Shown here: positions 36,997 to 49,666 of the stretch, piece after piece
Position numbering within the stretch: the first letter of the stretch is position 1
How the letters are laid out: each line of letters opens with the position of its first letter
Assembly (NCBI GenBank): GCA_963070105.1
Contig: OY718807.1
Location: 5,429,001-5,493,000 of the forward strand
Direction of reading: 5' to 3'
Length of the DNA: 64,000 bases
Source: Litomosoides sigmodontis
Taxonomy: Eukaryota; Nematoda; Chromadorea; Rhabditida; Onchocercidae
Position numbers and translations under genes: made by a program
Notes under the pieces: model-generated
Seen by the model: the letters and a program-made list of their open reading frames with translations, nothing else
The model's database searches: none
Told to the model about the DNA's origin: nothing

Positions 36997-39842
36997 TCAT
37001 GATGAGACGAACTTCAATGATTTCTCATAATAACTTACCAATTTCTGAAATTATATTGAATGATGCGATAGTATTTATGAGGTAATATGAAGTTAAGCGA
37101 TCCTACTCGATATAAGCACCTCAGATTTGTGCTTTTGATGTTCAAAAATGGATTTTCAACAACTGAATTTTGAATAATAAAAAAATGTTGCCAAGCAAGA
37201 ATATGACAACAAAACTTGTTACCCAATAACAGCAAATTACAGCAACCATCCAAATTCTGCATAAGGCAGATATGGATTCTATCAAAACCAGTGCTAAAAA
37301 GTGCATAAAAATTACCTTTGGACATTTGCTGACTAATATCCGAGTTGATATAAGATCATAGTGTCCATCCTTAAAACGCACCACTGCTAGAACTTCATTA
37401 TCCTCTTTTTTGACACCAAGAATGCAGTCAACTTTACTACGTTTCGACTGAATTTCTTCAATGTCATCGTCAGTACTTTCTGAAGCACATTGGAAAGTAA
37501 AATTTAACATTAAATGGAAGTTAGTATTTAATAACCAACCACAGAGTGGGTTTAGAAGAAGCACTTAGTATATTAACCTTCGGAATATGGTTCTTCTTTA
37601 ATTTCATTTGTTTTCCTTTTCAGAACTTTTGATGGCCCCTCTTCGTCATCACTTGAAACACTTTCCTGAAGATTCGTAGTTATCAAACGTTGAAGAAAGG
37701 AGACGAGAAATAAACAAAATAAGTAGCATACAAACAAAAGTAACCTCTGTTATTGTTCTACTTCGCAACAGATATTTCTTCTCACTTTTCTTCTGACTTT
37801 CCTCATATTCACGGATTGCATCAGGAGCACATTTCTTAAATATTTTTGCTCCATAAAAAGTCCTGTCAAAAATCACGTCTTTAAAGTTTTCACCAGTAAC
37901 TTGTCCCACGGTTATGTCCTTTTTTTGTGACTGTAACTCAGGCGAATGTTTAAGTTCTCGGATTAATAAAAATCTTCTAGTATGTTGCTGTATTAACAGC
38001 AATGTGGTATGAGTAAATTTAAGCAAGAAAATGTAATGAGTGACCTTACTTGCAGCTGCAAATGTATGAAAAAATAAATAATAAAATTAGAGAATTTACA
38101 CAATTTTCTGCAGCTTCCCACGTATTTTCACTTTCATCGTCATATCCTGCCCATTTGATCAAATACTCGATTCTTTTCTTCCGTCGATTATACCTTTTAT
38201 CGAGAACTTTTTCCACCACGTATTCTTCATCATTACTCTCCTCTTCTTCTTTCTCCTCGTCACTGCTCTCAATGCAATCATCGCTACTACTTCCTGAAGC
38301 ACCACTTTTCTCATCACTATCCACTGCCTGTTCCTTTTGATTTTCACCACTGCCACTATCATTACTCTGCGATTTCTCCTAAAAAATTATTGCTAATATG
38401 AAAATTGACAGGCTATTATTGGAATTCGCTGCAGCGCATAAATCGATAGCATATTATTTGCTAGTTGAAAAATAAACAGAATTTGCGACATCAATTCAAT
38501 CGTCTTTGATTTTTATCAATTCTCATTTTTGCTGTGCATTAATATAAATTATGCACCCAACTGTTTCAAACTCTTCTGCGGATTATACTTTTTTCGATCA
38601 AAGATCAAGGCATTAGCAAACGAACTTGAGTTATTCTTGAAATGGTTTCCGTCTCTCTAGAAACATTGCGCATTTTCCGCTTATGCCGATTCGTCTTGTT
38701 ACCATTTTTTGCATTCTAAAACATTATAATGATACATTTATTAACACTTTAGGTTTCAAAACGACAAGTTTTCGGTTTAATTTCAGAAAACGATTAGTAA
38801 ATAAGGACACAGACGTGAGTATATCTAAAATGATAAGTTTTAATGTTAAAAAATTGCAAAGTACAACAGAAAATGTAGTTAACGCAGATCTAACAACGAA
38901 GAATAAAGAAGGAATCAAACAATTACCGAATATCATGTGTAAAAGTTTTTGGATTTAGAAATTTAAGAGATAAAGGAATTCTCAACGCAGAAAATGATTT
39001 AGTAGGAAATTGATGCTTATCAATTTTTAACCGTTATGTGTGAATACATAGTCCAATTAAAATAGCAAAAAAACCTCTTCGTTGATGTCGATAGATTCAC
39101 AGTCATTGCCAACAACAACGCGTGCACTGTTAGTAATTCTGCCCTCTAAAGTTCAATTATTAATGTTACCAGTAAGATACTATCAAAATTTATGCATAAT
39201 CTTGCCTAAACGATCTGGAACGCAAAGTATAATAAGCTGTTGAAAACAAGTGTTAGTAAAATCACTCAAATTTAAATTAAACGAAAGCAAGTTTTACGCT
39301 AAAAAGCTAAGGATGTAGCAACCTTACAATAAGGTTTTCAGCTGCGACAGAAGATGCGTTTTATTTACAATAAAAAAAACTGACGTATGTTCTTCACATA
39401 TCCAATTGTGGCATATATTTCTCACATATGAAGCTGCATAAGTCATTTCTCATGTCAAAACACAATTATTTATCTGAACTCTGCACGAAACCCTATGATA
39501 GAGAAGAACTACACATACTGTAAAAAGCTGAAGGGGCAGATAAAATTGCTGAAACTGCGATGGAAAAGACGAACGCAACATACAGAATTGTGTTCGGTGT
39601 AAGAAAAATTTACAACCTTTAAAAAGTTGAAATTCACAATTTTTTGCTTTTAAAGAGAAACATTGATTAATTATCACTATGCAAATCCAACCTTCTCTAG
39701 CGCAAGCTTCAGGTAAGCACTCTGCTTGAACAACATGATCTGATTCCAATAACTCGTTGGGCAAATTTTCGGGTTCAACATTGGCTTGATCTGTTAACCG
39801 TAAATTATTAGCATCATCGTCTTCATTCCTCACTTGCGTCAT
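36997..39842 (-). CDS. HP1-type chromodomain/chromoshadow protein, 7 exons, 296 aa
   Basis: Exons in coding order: 39842-39692, 39145-39075, 38378-38100, 37834-37745, 37665-37578, 37479-37316 and 37044-36997; phases close to the stop. The ATG is 5 nt after TGTTTAG, a likely trans-splice acceptor. Residues 1-125 are an acidic Ser/Glu/Asp-rich extension. The chromodomain (about 126-180) has [20 protein letters not shown] and ENTWEAAEN; the cage aromatics Tyr, Trp and Tyr that read methyl-lysine 9 of histone H3 are all present. A Lys-rich hinge ([13 protein letters not shown]) follows. The chromoshadow domain (about 225-296) includes [22 protein letters not shown] and [14 protein letters not shown]1 proteins dimerise through the shadow domain and maintain silent chromatin; C. 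elegans has HPL-1 and HPL-2. The long acidic N-terminus is unusual, and the last helix has Phe where many HP1 proteins have Trp. The gene faces rpl-35 head to head. Confidence 0.9.
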
Positions 39843-40342
39843 CTTCCCTAAACAAGTAGTCGAGTACCAAAATATGATGACGTTAACCGACTGACAACAG
39901 TTCAGGAAAACTAAACAGTTGCTTTCTGATTTTGCCTGCAGCTCGTAGGACGAAATTTTCATTTCGTTGCACCACGTCGTTGGTTTGCTCTTTATTAGGT
40001 CGTGAAGGGTTGGCGAGGATTTGTTCAAGATAGCACGCGGCGGGGGGATGGGGGGATGGAGGGGATGAGAGCTTGAATGGTTAGGGTTTCTCTCTGCGTT
40101 TCCTGAAGTTGAGTTCTCGTTTCGTAATAATTTCTACTCAGAATTACTAATAAGAACACTGTCAGAGATTACTGGAGAGGATTTCTGATGCACGTAGGTG
40201 AGGGATGTATCACGATAGAAAATCTAGGTACATTTAGACCGTTCCCGTTATTGGTGCATCCATAAATCGTTCTGTTAGTGTTTGAATACTTTATAGTTTA
40301 ATTTCTAATTTGTAAATGTTGGGAGCATTTGTTTTCAGCAAG
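39843..40342. promoter_or_regulatory. Shared upstream region of HP1 (-) and rpl-35 (+)
   Basis: 500 bases separate the two divergent start codons. It contains a G-rich run (about 40039-40069) with two six-G tracts, a possible G-quadruplex. No TATA box is obvious. A bidirectional promoter is inferred from the layout. Confidence 0.5.
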
Positions 40343-41367
40343 ATGACCAAAGTTAAGGCTCGCGATTTAAGGGGAAAAAAGAAAGACGAGCTAACGAAAC
40401 AGCTTGATGAACAGAAGACGGAGCTTGCTTCACTTCAGGTTCGTTTTTTGATTTCGATCCTGATCATGATAGGCTAATTCAAGACGTACTCTAGTTTTTT
40501 GAGCGATTAGTCGGATTATTCTAGAAACCATCACTTTTGTGTTCATTGTTCCAACACACATTTTGCATTCTTCCATTATTGCAGGTATCAAAAGTAGTAG
40601 GTGGAGGTGCTTCTAAACTTTCGAAGATTCGTACAGTCCGCAAGAACATCGCTCGAATTTTGACAGTCATCAATCAAACACAGAAGCAGGAATTGAGGAA
40701 GTTCTACAAGGTTGTTTTATATGCTCTTTTTATTCTTGTAAAAGCTTATTTTTATGAGCCATACACTGACACATTCATATCGTAGTAGAGGTCATTAGTT
40801 GATTTTTTTTGATTGTGGATTGTACTGATTTATTTAGTAAGAAGACTTTCCAGAGCATTAATTCCCATAGTTATCACTCTTTTATCGATGAGAGACGTGG
40901 AGATGAGGGCTTTGATGAGTCGTTGTGGTTTTTTCACCTAATATGTTTGTAAAGACATTAATTGCCAAACCCGCAGATCTATCTGTATTGAATTATTCAC
41001 TACAACAGCGATTCTCGTGCTTGCAGAATTTTTTGAATATATAGACTGATTTCCCTTTTTGATCATAAAATCTCAAAATTGCAAGCATTAAGACTAAAGT
41101 AATTACGAATGACGTAGCATGAAATAGAATGTAAGCTTTCAACTTTATTAGTATTAAAATATCTGATGTAATGTAATCGCAAAATGTGTAGTTCCAAGTG
41201 GGGTTTTGAAATTTAAGGGAAAGCATTTTAAACCACTGGATCTTCGACCAAAGAAAACACGAGCGATGCGTCGAGCGCTGACTAAGTACGAATCGAATTT
41301 GAAGACCAAAAAGCAGTTAGCCAAGCTCCGCAAGTTTCCAATGAGGAAATATGCCGTAAAAGCATAA
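40343..41367 (+). CDS. rpl-35: Ribosomal protein L35 (uL29), 3 exons, 123 aa
   Basis: Exons 40343-40438, 40585-40710 and 41218-41367. The ATG is 4 nt after GTTTTCAG, a typical trans-splice acceptor. Sequence features of eukaryotic uL29: [46 protein letters not shown] and [14 protein letters not shown]. The length of 123 residues is exactly the family norm. It is part of the 60S subunit near the polypeptide exit tunnel. The second intron (507 bases) is the longest; an AATAAA is near 41820. Complete, with no oddities. Confidence 0.97.
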
Positions 41368-42266
41368 CTTATCTTGCTTCGTTATTTTCAAATTGTTTGT
41401 TAACCGAAAAGAGTAAAATGTTTTTCATCCTTTCACACAAGTGTTCCAGACACACGAATTAGTTTTTGAGGTTATCTAGATATCTACGGCCATACATATA
41501 ATGGTCGACCTGTCTATGAAGACATTTCAGTTAATATCTTTTTGTTATATATGCGTTCCCGACGTTTTCCGAGGTATAACTTATAATTTGGGGTCTTTTT
41601 ATAGTCATGAATTTAGAAGGAGCATAGTGCATATATTATAGATTAACCATAGGAAGCTTTCTTAAATCCGTTTGTGGGCGATCGAGTTCGCACGCTGATT
41701 GTGCATGGCTGTAACAAGCTTGTGCGGCAAACTACTGGCATTTATACAACTTAGTTACCAAAATTCCCAATCACGAGTGTGTACAATTGGGAGAGTCGGT
41801 TTATATGGCTACAAATTCAGAATAAATTTATTAGGTATCATGTGAGAAGAGGTTGTGAACACTGTATTTATTTTCCATAGTTATGAAGTAAAGGCTTAAC
41901 GGTTTTTTACCGGTTTTACAAAGGCAGCAACCAAAGAAAAGTCAGCCGGACTTATATTCTGCCAGTGACATGGTTTTATCATGGAGTGTCTGCCCGCGTT
42001 ACGTTGTGAAACTAAGACATGTCCAGAAACAGTGGGGAATGAAATGAAGCAGAATAAACAGTTGAGGTGACAGAAAACACAAGATTATAGTTGAAAGGAA
42101 TTTTATTACTTCCCACATGAGCATAACAGAACACTGGAAAGTAGGGACACTGAAACGGAGAGTGGGTGCACGAGCTGGTATTTGCCGATTTTAAAGATGA
42201 CACCTCCAGCATGGTTCCACACGCGTGATAAAATATATAAATGTTAAAGAAAAGCATTAATACAAG
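41368..42266. other. Convergent intergenic region
   Basis: Lies between the 3' ends of rpl-35 (+) and the acidic-tail exon (-). No coding frame supported; probably 3' UTRs. Confidence 0.5.
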
Positions 42267-45252
42267 TTATTCGTCTTCATCTTCTTCCTCTTCATCTTCT
42301 CCGTCTTCCTCTTCTTCACCTTCCTCCTCATCTCCCTCTTCCTCTTCATCTTCTCCCTCCGCTTCCACCTCCTCGTCCTCCTCCTCGTCATCTCCGTCAT
42401 CCTTCTTTTCCTCCTCCTCATCTTTGACTGATATTTTCTCCATCTATAATAAAAATTATTATCCACTTCTCTGTGACTTCTAATATATCATCTTATTCAG
42501 TACAATTCTAAAGTAAAGCAAACTGTCAAAAATAACCTTCTCTTTTTCCACACTATTTTTCCTCTCTTTCACTTCCTCCTCATTTTCGATTCTTTCCATC
42601 TGAAAGTTTCATGATCCAGCACTTCACTACTCTGATCGTAATAGTCATTACTTTTTCCTCACCTACACTAAAGAACCTTAGAGCGGTCGATATCGCTGTT
42701 CTAGCAAGTTTCTTAAAGCTTCTCCTCCGCTTCTGCTAGGAACTGTCTATTTGAATGAATAAATAACGCCGAAAAGGCCATAACAGGTTGTCTTGAAGTT
42801 TTACATATGACAATTACTGCAATTGTTTTTGCTGCGATTGTTTCACAAGTTAGTCATTATTACTAAAAGGCAGTGCGAGATGATTGCTATTCAAGCCTTT
42901 TTCTTTTAAGTATCGTTGTTTGAAAATTTAAATTTCTATAAGACTTTAAACATAACGTTATTCCGTTTCTAAAATAGGGACTGGGATTATATTGTAAACA
43001 ATACAATTACAGTCCTTATTTTGCATCATTACGTTTACTTGCTGAATGCACTGAAAAAGTATTGGGTTAATTGTAAATCCTCAAGACCCAGAAGAATTAG
43101 AGATAATTTTGTTCAAACTGGCCATCCACTTCCAGCACTTCTACTACTAACTAATTGGTACTGAACAGGACAGTAAGACTTTTGTCAACACTGCATATTA
43201 TGCTTTTAAAAATATAACCGATACTCCAATAATAATTTGAAATTTCAAGAATATTCAAATATAATTCTAACTGCTCTCCTTCCCTTGAATTTCTTCTTGC
43301 AATATCCAAGTGAATCAGTGGCAGGCGCTGAACCAGGCGGTCGAGTTTCCTCAAAGTCACGCAGCGCCTGCTCATACTCTCCAATCCTGACATTTATCAA
43401 ATTGAAGTAAAGCTAAAGAAAACTTAGTCGAACTCAATTTTCAAGTATGAACAAGCAAATGCAATTAATTTATTGGTTTTAGTAGAAAAATTGCGAACCA
43501 TTCTTTCTTCCAGCCCTGTTTTAGCAACACATTTCGTCGTGTCCCAAAACACGTCATGCCTTTTTGAGATGCAAGTTTGTTGGTGCCAGCCTGAAGTGGT
43601 ACGATACCCTCCGATTTAATTTTCAACGCCTCATCAATTTCCTTACCGCCCTAAAACACTGCTTCAGAAGCTCCTGTATCAATCATTCATTGCAATAGTT
43701 GCAGACTATTTTTATGAATAATGCAGCTATTTCGTCTTCATAATAATCATTGCAGCAAAATCCAAAATCACAAATGAGTGATTCGATTCACTAATATCAT
43801 TTTTATGCTTACTGCACGATTGTATACTTTAATGTATTGTGTTGATGCATAGGTAGCCTTAACATAATTGCAGCTACAGAGAATCCCACCTAAAATTTAA
43901 AATAAAAAATACCTTTGAATTTGGTAGTACATCACGAACTTTCAAAAAACCACCAGTACCTGATTGATTGGCAAATTTATTTTGTCCCGAGTACCACGGC
44001 GTGAATGCAGTACCCTTTCGTAAACCATCCTCCCTGTGGAAAAAAAAAACTACTCAATTAGTTGGCTAATCCTAATCCTTTTAACTGCAGAATGGAATGC
44101 AATCTGTAAAACCAACGTAAAACCAAGTCCTTCAATTTCCATCGTAACTTGTCGTACTGCACCAATACCAGGTGGTGCATTCATACCTTGTTGAGAAGCA
44201 AATATATTGGTACCATATTGGTAACATAATATACCATGCGTACGTCGATCTCTCGGTAAACGTCCCCTAATAAGTGGTACCTGATTACGATGAGAACCCA
44301 TCGAGCGCTAAAAATTTCAATGATTTAATTTAGAGAAACTTACATTAATTTGTTCATGGAACCAAAAATTTAACAAAATGACCTCTCCGGATTGCGTAGC
44401 CATTCCATAATCACCAGACTGCTTAGATATGAAATTTTCACTCTGTTTATCAACTATTATCGGCCAGTCTTTTTTGTATTCCACTTTTAACACTTGATTT
44501 CTTGATGCACCAATTGGTGTTAAGCCTGAAATTTGGACTACGATAGCTTTTATTGTTAATTAATTACGTAAGCTTAAATTAAATTGATTTTAAGTACATA
44601 TCACAGGAAAATGGAGAGTTTTACAACATAGAAACCAAGAAATAATCCAAATCAAGCTGATAAATAATTTCATGAAATTATTGGCATTATGCTCAAAGAA
44701 ATTTTAATTATAAATTGTGAAATTAAAAATATGATGAAATTATGCCTTTCTGTGATGCATACTGATTGCTCCCATACTGCGCTCTTAGTACTTCCTCACT
44801 TTTTCGATCGGGACTTATGAACCTAAACTTCTCCGCCATTCACTAACCATTCATTTCTAATAAATAAGCATGCGATCTGTTAATTCAAGTTGAAAATCAC
44901 TCAATCGATTTATCACTTCATATCAGAAACTTAAAGTTCGTGAACTTTTTTCTAACTTTTGTAATACAGAAAGTATTTACCGTATTTCTTTCAGTTAAGA
45001 AGTTTGTCTATTTTATGATACAATTGTTGCATTGATCTGCGCAAAGTATAAAATTTATGAGGATCAATATATAATTTTCCAAATATTTAAAAAGAGAAAT
45101 TGAAACCCGAGATGCTTGTCCTTCGTTATGTTCCATCGTGGCATACCGGGCGCAGTCATACCTTTTTGCGAATCATATTTGTTTGTGGCAGCTTGCATCG
45201 ACAAAAAGGTGTCACCAGCTCGTAGTTGTTCCAAATTCCATTTTTGTTTCAT
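42267..45252 (-). CDS. Calponin-like (CLIK) repeat protein with acidic tail, 9-exon model, 394 aa
   Basis: Exons in coding order: 45252-45107 (frame open back to an AG at 45280), 44822-44746, 44525-44383, 44307-44117, 44033-43913, 43650-43499, 43386-43272, 42599-42537 and 42443-42267. Repeats: [33 protein letters not shown], a divergent copy before [37 protein letters not shown] and [14 protein letters not shown], about six in all. There is no CH domain. Such repeats bind actin filaments; UNC-87 and CLIK proteins of C. elegans stabilise actin in muscle. The last two exons encode a coil-like Glu/Lys segment and a run of nearly pure Glu/Asp. The second intron uses a GC donor. The join from 43272 to 42599 is phase-consistent but uncertain: the frame could instead stop at 43245, and the two acidic exons could be a separate small gene, since an AG directly precedes their ATG. 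Earlier exons may exist. Confidence 0.75.
42270..42424 (-). repeat. GA-rich coding microsatellite (poly-Glu/Asp)
   Basis: Purine-only GAG/GAA/GAT repeats on the minus strand encode the acidic tail. On the plus strand the same DNA reads as a long poly-Ser frame (42241-42483), an artefact. Confidence 0.85.
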
Positions 45253-45279
45253 CGGCTTATGTTCCTCTCTTCTGTTGTC

Positions 45280-48200
45280 CTAAATCAAACGTGCATTTAG
45301 CAGTTTCATTGAACCGAAGAATATTTACCATATCTCGAATATACTGTTCTATTTTAACTTGCAGTTTTTAACTTCCTTTTGCTCATTGTCTTATGAAATG
45401 CTGGTTACTGTGCGGTTACGGTGTGCTTCCGGAAAGAGTAGCTGACGTTAAGAACAGCGTGAAATGTCGTGACGAAAGAGAGAGGAAAGTACGAAGTAAC
45501 GGCACGGCCTTGAAATAATTAACCATACGAAGTTAGGTGAAGATAAGATGTTGAGGGGAGTGCGCTGAAATTGGAGTATAGCCAAACGGAGGGGAGGCCT
45601 AGCAGTATGTCACGTTTTGAGCTAGGTTAAGGTTAAGGAACAGATTTTATAATAATACCTTGAAATGATATGATCTCCGAAGATGCTGAAAAAGCTTTTA
45701 TAATGAAAGATGATTGAATTTTTAACAAAATAGCTAACTAGCATAATAAAAAAATTAATTGAGTGAAAGAAAATATTCTAACTCCTAGGTCTTTACCTAG
45801 CTCCGATAGTGACAGGATAATGCTATCAATATAATTCTCACAATTAGAGTAGCAGTAAAACGAGCCTCCATAATGCTTCTGCGTTTTCGGTAGTCAGTGA
45901 ATTGAAAGCAGTAAGGTGCAAACTGAAAATATATGCTTTTGCTGGTAGCTTCTAGAACAAGCTAGTGTTATGCGAAGCTTGCTAATACTTGTCTTCCACT
46001 TAACTTTACCCTACAACAACACGGAGCGAGTTAGCTAACTTTGCATCGAGAACAGGAGAGAAGAGTGCTAACAGAGTAACGAGTAAGTAACTTGATGACA
46101 TGACAGATCTCTTCACGAAAAGGTTGGTGAGTGTCGAAGAGTAGCGATGATCGTCGGGAAGAACTAGTTGAAGACGTAGGACTGTTGCAGGCATCTGCAA
46201 TGATTGCTTATGTTATAAGTGCTTACCAACAGCAATACTGTACAGGCGCAGGTGTGATGACGGATTTCGGCTCGTACCAAAATTTTCATTGCATTTGTCA
46301 TTTCAATACTTCACTGAGCAAAAAAAAGAAAAAGAGAAGAGGGGAAAAGCTTCTCTTTCCTTCTGCAAATCTCCTCCTTCCTCGCTTTTTGCATTCCAAA
46401 AATCTCTTCGACAGGAAAATTTTCAATATTTGATGGTAAAGACGAATAGGTGCGATATGGCAGTGATAGAACTGATAAGGTAGCAGCAAGCACAGATGGC
46501 GGCTGTGAACATTCTCCACCGGGTAGTTCAGTGAATTTGAAATCGTTGCTTGAAAGATGAACAAAACCCTAAAGTAGTAGCTGTAATGATCGAAAGAACG
46601 GAGAATTAACTTCACTTGCGGAACGCTTCATCTAATGAGTCTTTTCGTTGCAAAGCATTCTTGTGGAAGCGATACCGTTAAGCTCAATCCACAGAGCCTA
46701 ATCTAAGCTTAAACAAAAGCAGACATTTCTCTCTTCTCACACTCACCCGTCACAGTCTATAAAATCTTTTGCACACGCCGTTAGTGACAGTTAAATAAAT
46801 GTTTTTTCTAATTTTATTGATGATGAATTCAACGTTTTAAGTAATTTGGAATACATCGCTTCGGCAAAAATCAGCAACAAGCGCTTAAAAAAGATGCTAA
46901 TTAATTTAAAGGAAGGAAATTCAGGATTATTGCTAACAAAAAAACAACAATGAAAAAGCTGTAATTTTTTTCAAAGCATACGTACTATAGCAGAACTTGC
47001 GACGGAAAAAAAATTGCAGATTTTTGAAGTAATTTCCAACCACTCGCTCGCAAAAATGATAGCAAATAAGACGTGTCCGCTCCATTTAAATGTATTTGGA
47101 CTATTTTTATAGTTTAGTTGTAAGTAGGCAGATTTGCACTTGGAAAATCGAATTGAAATAATTTCGAAGCATTTAAAATAAGAAGAAATTAAGTTAAAGT
47201 GTATGGTCGACCAATGTTTGCTTAATTAAATATACTTCCAAGTTATTTTGCTTTGCTTTTTGTGTGTAAAAAATTTTCATTATTGCTAGCACAGGTAACT
47301 TCTCATCTCATTCTGTGCAAATGAATGCAGCTCATGGAATCTCATGTGCGAGTTTCATTTAAATCTTTTCCCCCTCAACTACAGAGCTTTTACTTTCCAA
47401 GAAAAAAGAATTACTATCACCTTAAAGTATAATTATGTGTCTGCTTTATCCAAATCCATACTTCTGTTCATTTGTTGTCAATGTTCTGGCAGTATTTACT
47501 GCTAATTAGTCTTTCCTCATCGTAAGCTTGTAGATATCGTTCAGTGATATTTCAGTTGTGCGTGGCACTATTTACTGCAACAGATGCTTTACGTGGAGCT
47601 CTATTCAGAACACGGAAAGGCATACGGCTATCCGATGATAATTCATATAAACAACCAGTTCGAATGGAATGAATTACATGAAATGGTAAATTTAGTATCT
47701 ATCGAATTCTCGCACAAAACTTCCAAATTCCCATTCCTTGGATGAATTTAAGCACGCAAATATGGAGCAGGTCGTTTGTGTGAAACTCATTTTTCAGTCT
47801 CACCTTAGATATGAACTCTTGAAATGAGCAAGTTGATTTGAAGACATCATATGAGAAATGCTTAAAAACCCTTCACGGCTTAGATGTTTCTTTCCTTCAA
47901 ATTTCATTTCTATTTCCTGCTGGTTCGGCTAAACATAAACGTATTGTCTCACTAGTTGCAAGTAAATATTTTAGATTGGTAGAGTGCATTGCAGTAGCGG
48001 AAATGAGAATTTAATTCCAAATCTACGCAGCCCCAAGAAAATAACTTATCTGCAATAGTTATATTGCGGTCATTTGATTGACCACAATATAACTATTGCA
48101 GATAAGTTGTGTTATCACTTACCGATTAAAATAAATAGTTTTGTGAGAGCAAAGTGCTACCTACACCTGGCCATCTGTGTATTTGCTTCGCTTTTCACAA

Positions 48201-49666
48201 GGCGAAGTGTTGAGGCAAAACTCAATTATTAAACTTATCAGCAACAAAATTTTTCTCAATCATTACTTGTCAGATTTCCCCAAACTCATTCAATAGGAAT
48301 TGTTGAAAAGCAAAAGTGACTAGCAGCAAGCAATTCATTGTTAAACTAACCTTTTTTATGTCTTAGAAAAGTGTAAAAAATTAAATTTAAATCAATCAAT
48401 ACTTTATTAAACATAGCAAACAATAGCGACTTCGATTGCTTTTCCTTATTTTTTGATTACCAATGATGGAAAGACAAGTGAACGAAAGAAAGACTTCTGA
48501 GAAAAGCTTCTGCAACAGAAGCAAATATCGCTTTCAATGAAGCCTTTTTGAAATGTTTGCAAATTTCAAGGGAACTAAAAATATACACAGTGAAACCGGG
48601 TACAGACTTAAGAGGTACAGGAACTAAAAATATGGGAAAAAAACATTGCAAACTACTTTCTAATTCTCCAAAGCACTACAAACAACTGTTCTCATACGGT
48701 AATGGAAAAAATCGGAAATAATATCCGATAATTTTTTAACTTATGAAAAGAAATCTTCAATTCAATTAAAAAAGCATATGCATATAAAAACGAATTCATA
48801 CACTACACATATTAGCACTATCAGAAATTAGACAAAACGTTTTGCAAATTCTACGAAACATATACTTCTCAAAAATAGGCAAATCAAACATCAAATGTTT
48901 ATAGCATTTTTTGGTTATAAAACAAAAACAATGACAATATTATTGGTCTAAAATTCATGAATTTTGAATAAAAGAGTGAAAACGACAGCCCATATTATGC
49001 AAAGTGAGAAAGAATCGTCTCAATCCAAGGCTATAATGGGTAGAACGAATCTCTATTGCTCTTAGCTTAGTCTATTTAAATAGGCCTAGTATTTTTGCAG
49101 CTTAGACTCATGAAAAGCTTGCACAGGACATTGTTAGATCCTTGCCGTCTTCTATGACATTATGCTTTTCTAGGGATTCTATATGAAAGAAAGACTAGCT
49201 TAATATTACTACGAAGGATTAAACCTACACTACAATGCATACAAGTAATGATTTAAATCTCATAAAGTTGGAAAATTAAAGAGAGAGAGAGAACTGATGA
49301 GAGATGAACTGGGCTTGGACCGTTTATGAAAGACTTTCTGGGCATTGAAGTACAGCTGGACAAAAATGACAATATGAACAAAACGTGAGGCAGTATTATT
49401 GCACTTCATACAATTGAGTGATTCAAATTTTAGAAAAGATAACGAGCGACTCGCTAAGGCTACACGACGAATTAATTAATTCATAAAATGAAAAAGTTTT
49501 TTTTTATGAAATTAGAATACAATAATTAAATAATTACTTCATAATCTATCAACACCGTGGGAAACGTGACGATCGCGATTTTCCGCATCTTTTCAGTTAT
49601 GAAAGATTGCCTTCGCTGCATGATTTATGCGCAGATTTTTAACCTAATCTATCGAAAAATAGGTAT
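45280..49666. other. Gene-poor stretch
   Basis: About 4.4 kb between the calponin gene 5' end and the nuclear receptor 3' end. It holds a near-perfect 70-nt hairpin (48041-48110). A signal-peptide-like minus frame near 46006-46104 and a plus frame from 47584 were examined; neither gave a convincing gene. Confidence 0.45.
48041..48110. ncRNA. Near-perfect 70-nt hairpin (candidate pre-miRNA or palindrome)
   Basis: The left arm, beginning ATAACTTATCTGCAATAG at 48041, pairs with the right arm ending CTATTGCAGATAAGTTGT at 48110. About 31 of 32 positions pair, with one mismatch (C48067/A48084), one G-U pair near the base and a loop of about 6 nt (TTTGAT). Size and single loop suit a miRNA precursor, but the near-perfect pairing also suits an inverted duplication or MITE relic. 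No known miRNA seed recognised. Strand unknown. Confidence 0.4.

Noticed and set aside
39450..39691. Read-through of HP1 exon 1 to 39450
   Set aside because: A GT donor at 39691 joins in phase to the exon at 39145; the read-through part is low quality.
40029..40342. Upstream extension of the HP1 frame toward 40028
   Set aside because: The open frame above 39842 is crossed by a good trans-splice acceptor (TGTTTAG) and its composition is unlike the protein.
42241..42483. Poly-Ser open frame on the plus strand
   Set aside because: Antisense of the Glu/Asp-coding exon; no splice or start context.
46006..46200. Signal-peptide-like minus frame (MSSSYLLVTLLALFSPVLDA)
   Set aside because: It could splice in phase to the calponin exon, but a signal peptide makes no sense for an actin-binding protein and no other exons were found.
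47584..47752. Plus frame starting MLYVELYSEHGKAYGYPM right after an AG, with a GTAAAT donor
   Set aside because: No following exon or family found; a chance frame cannot be excluded.
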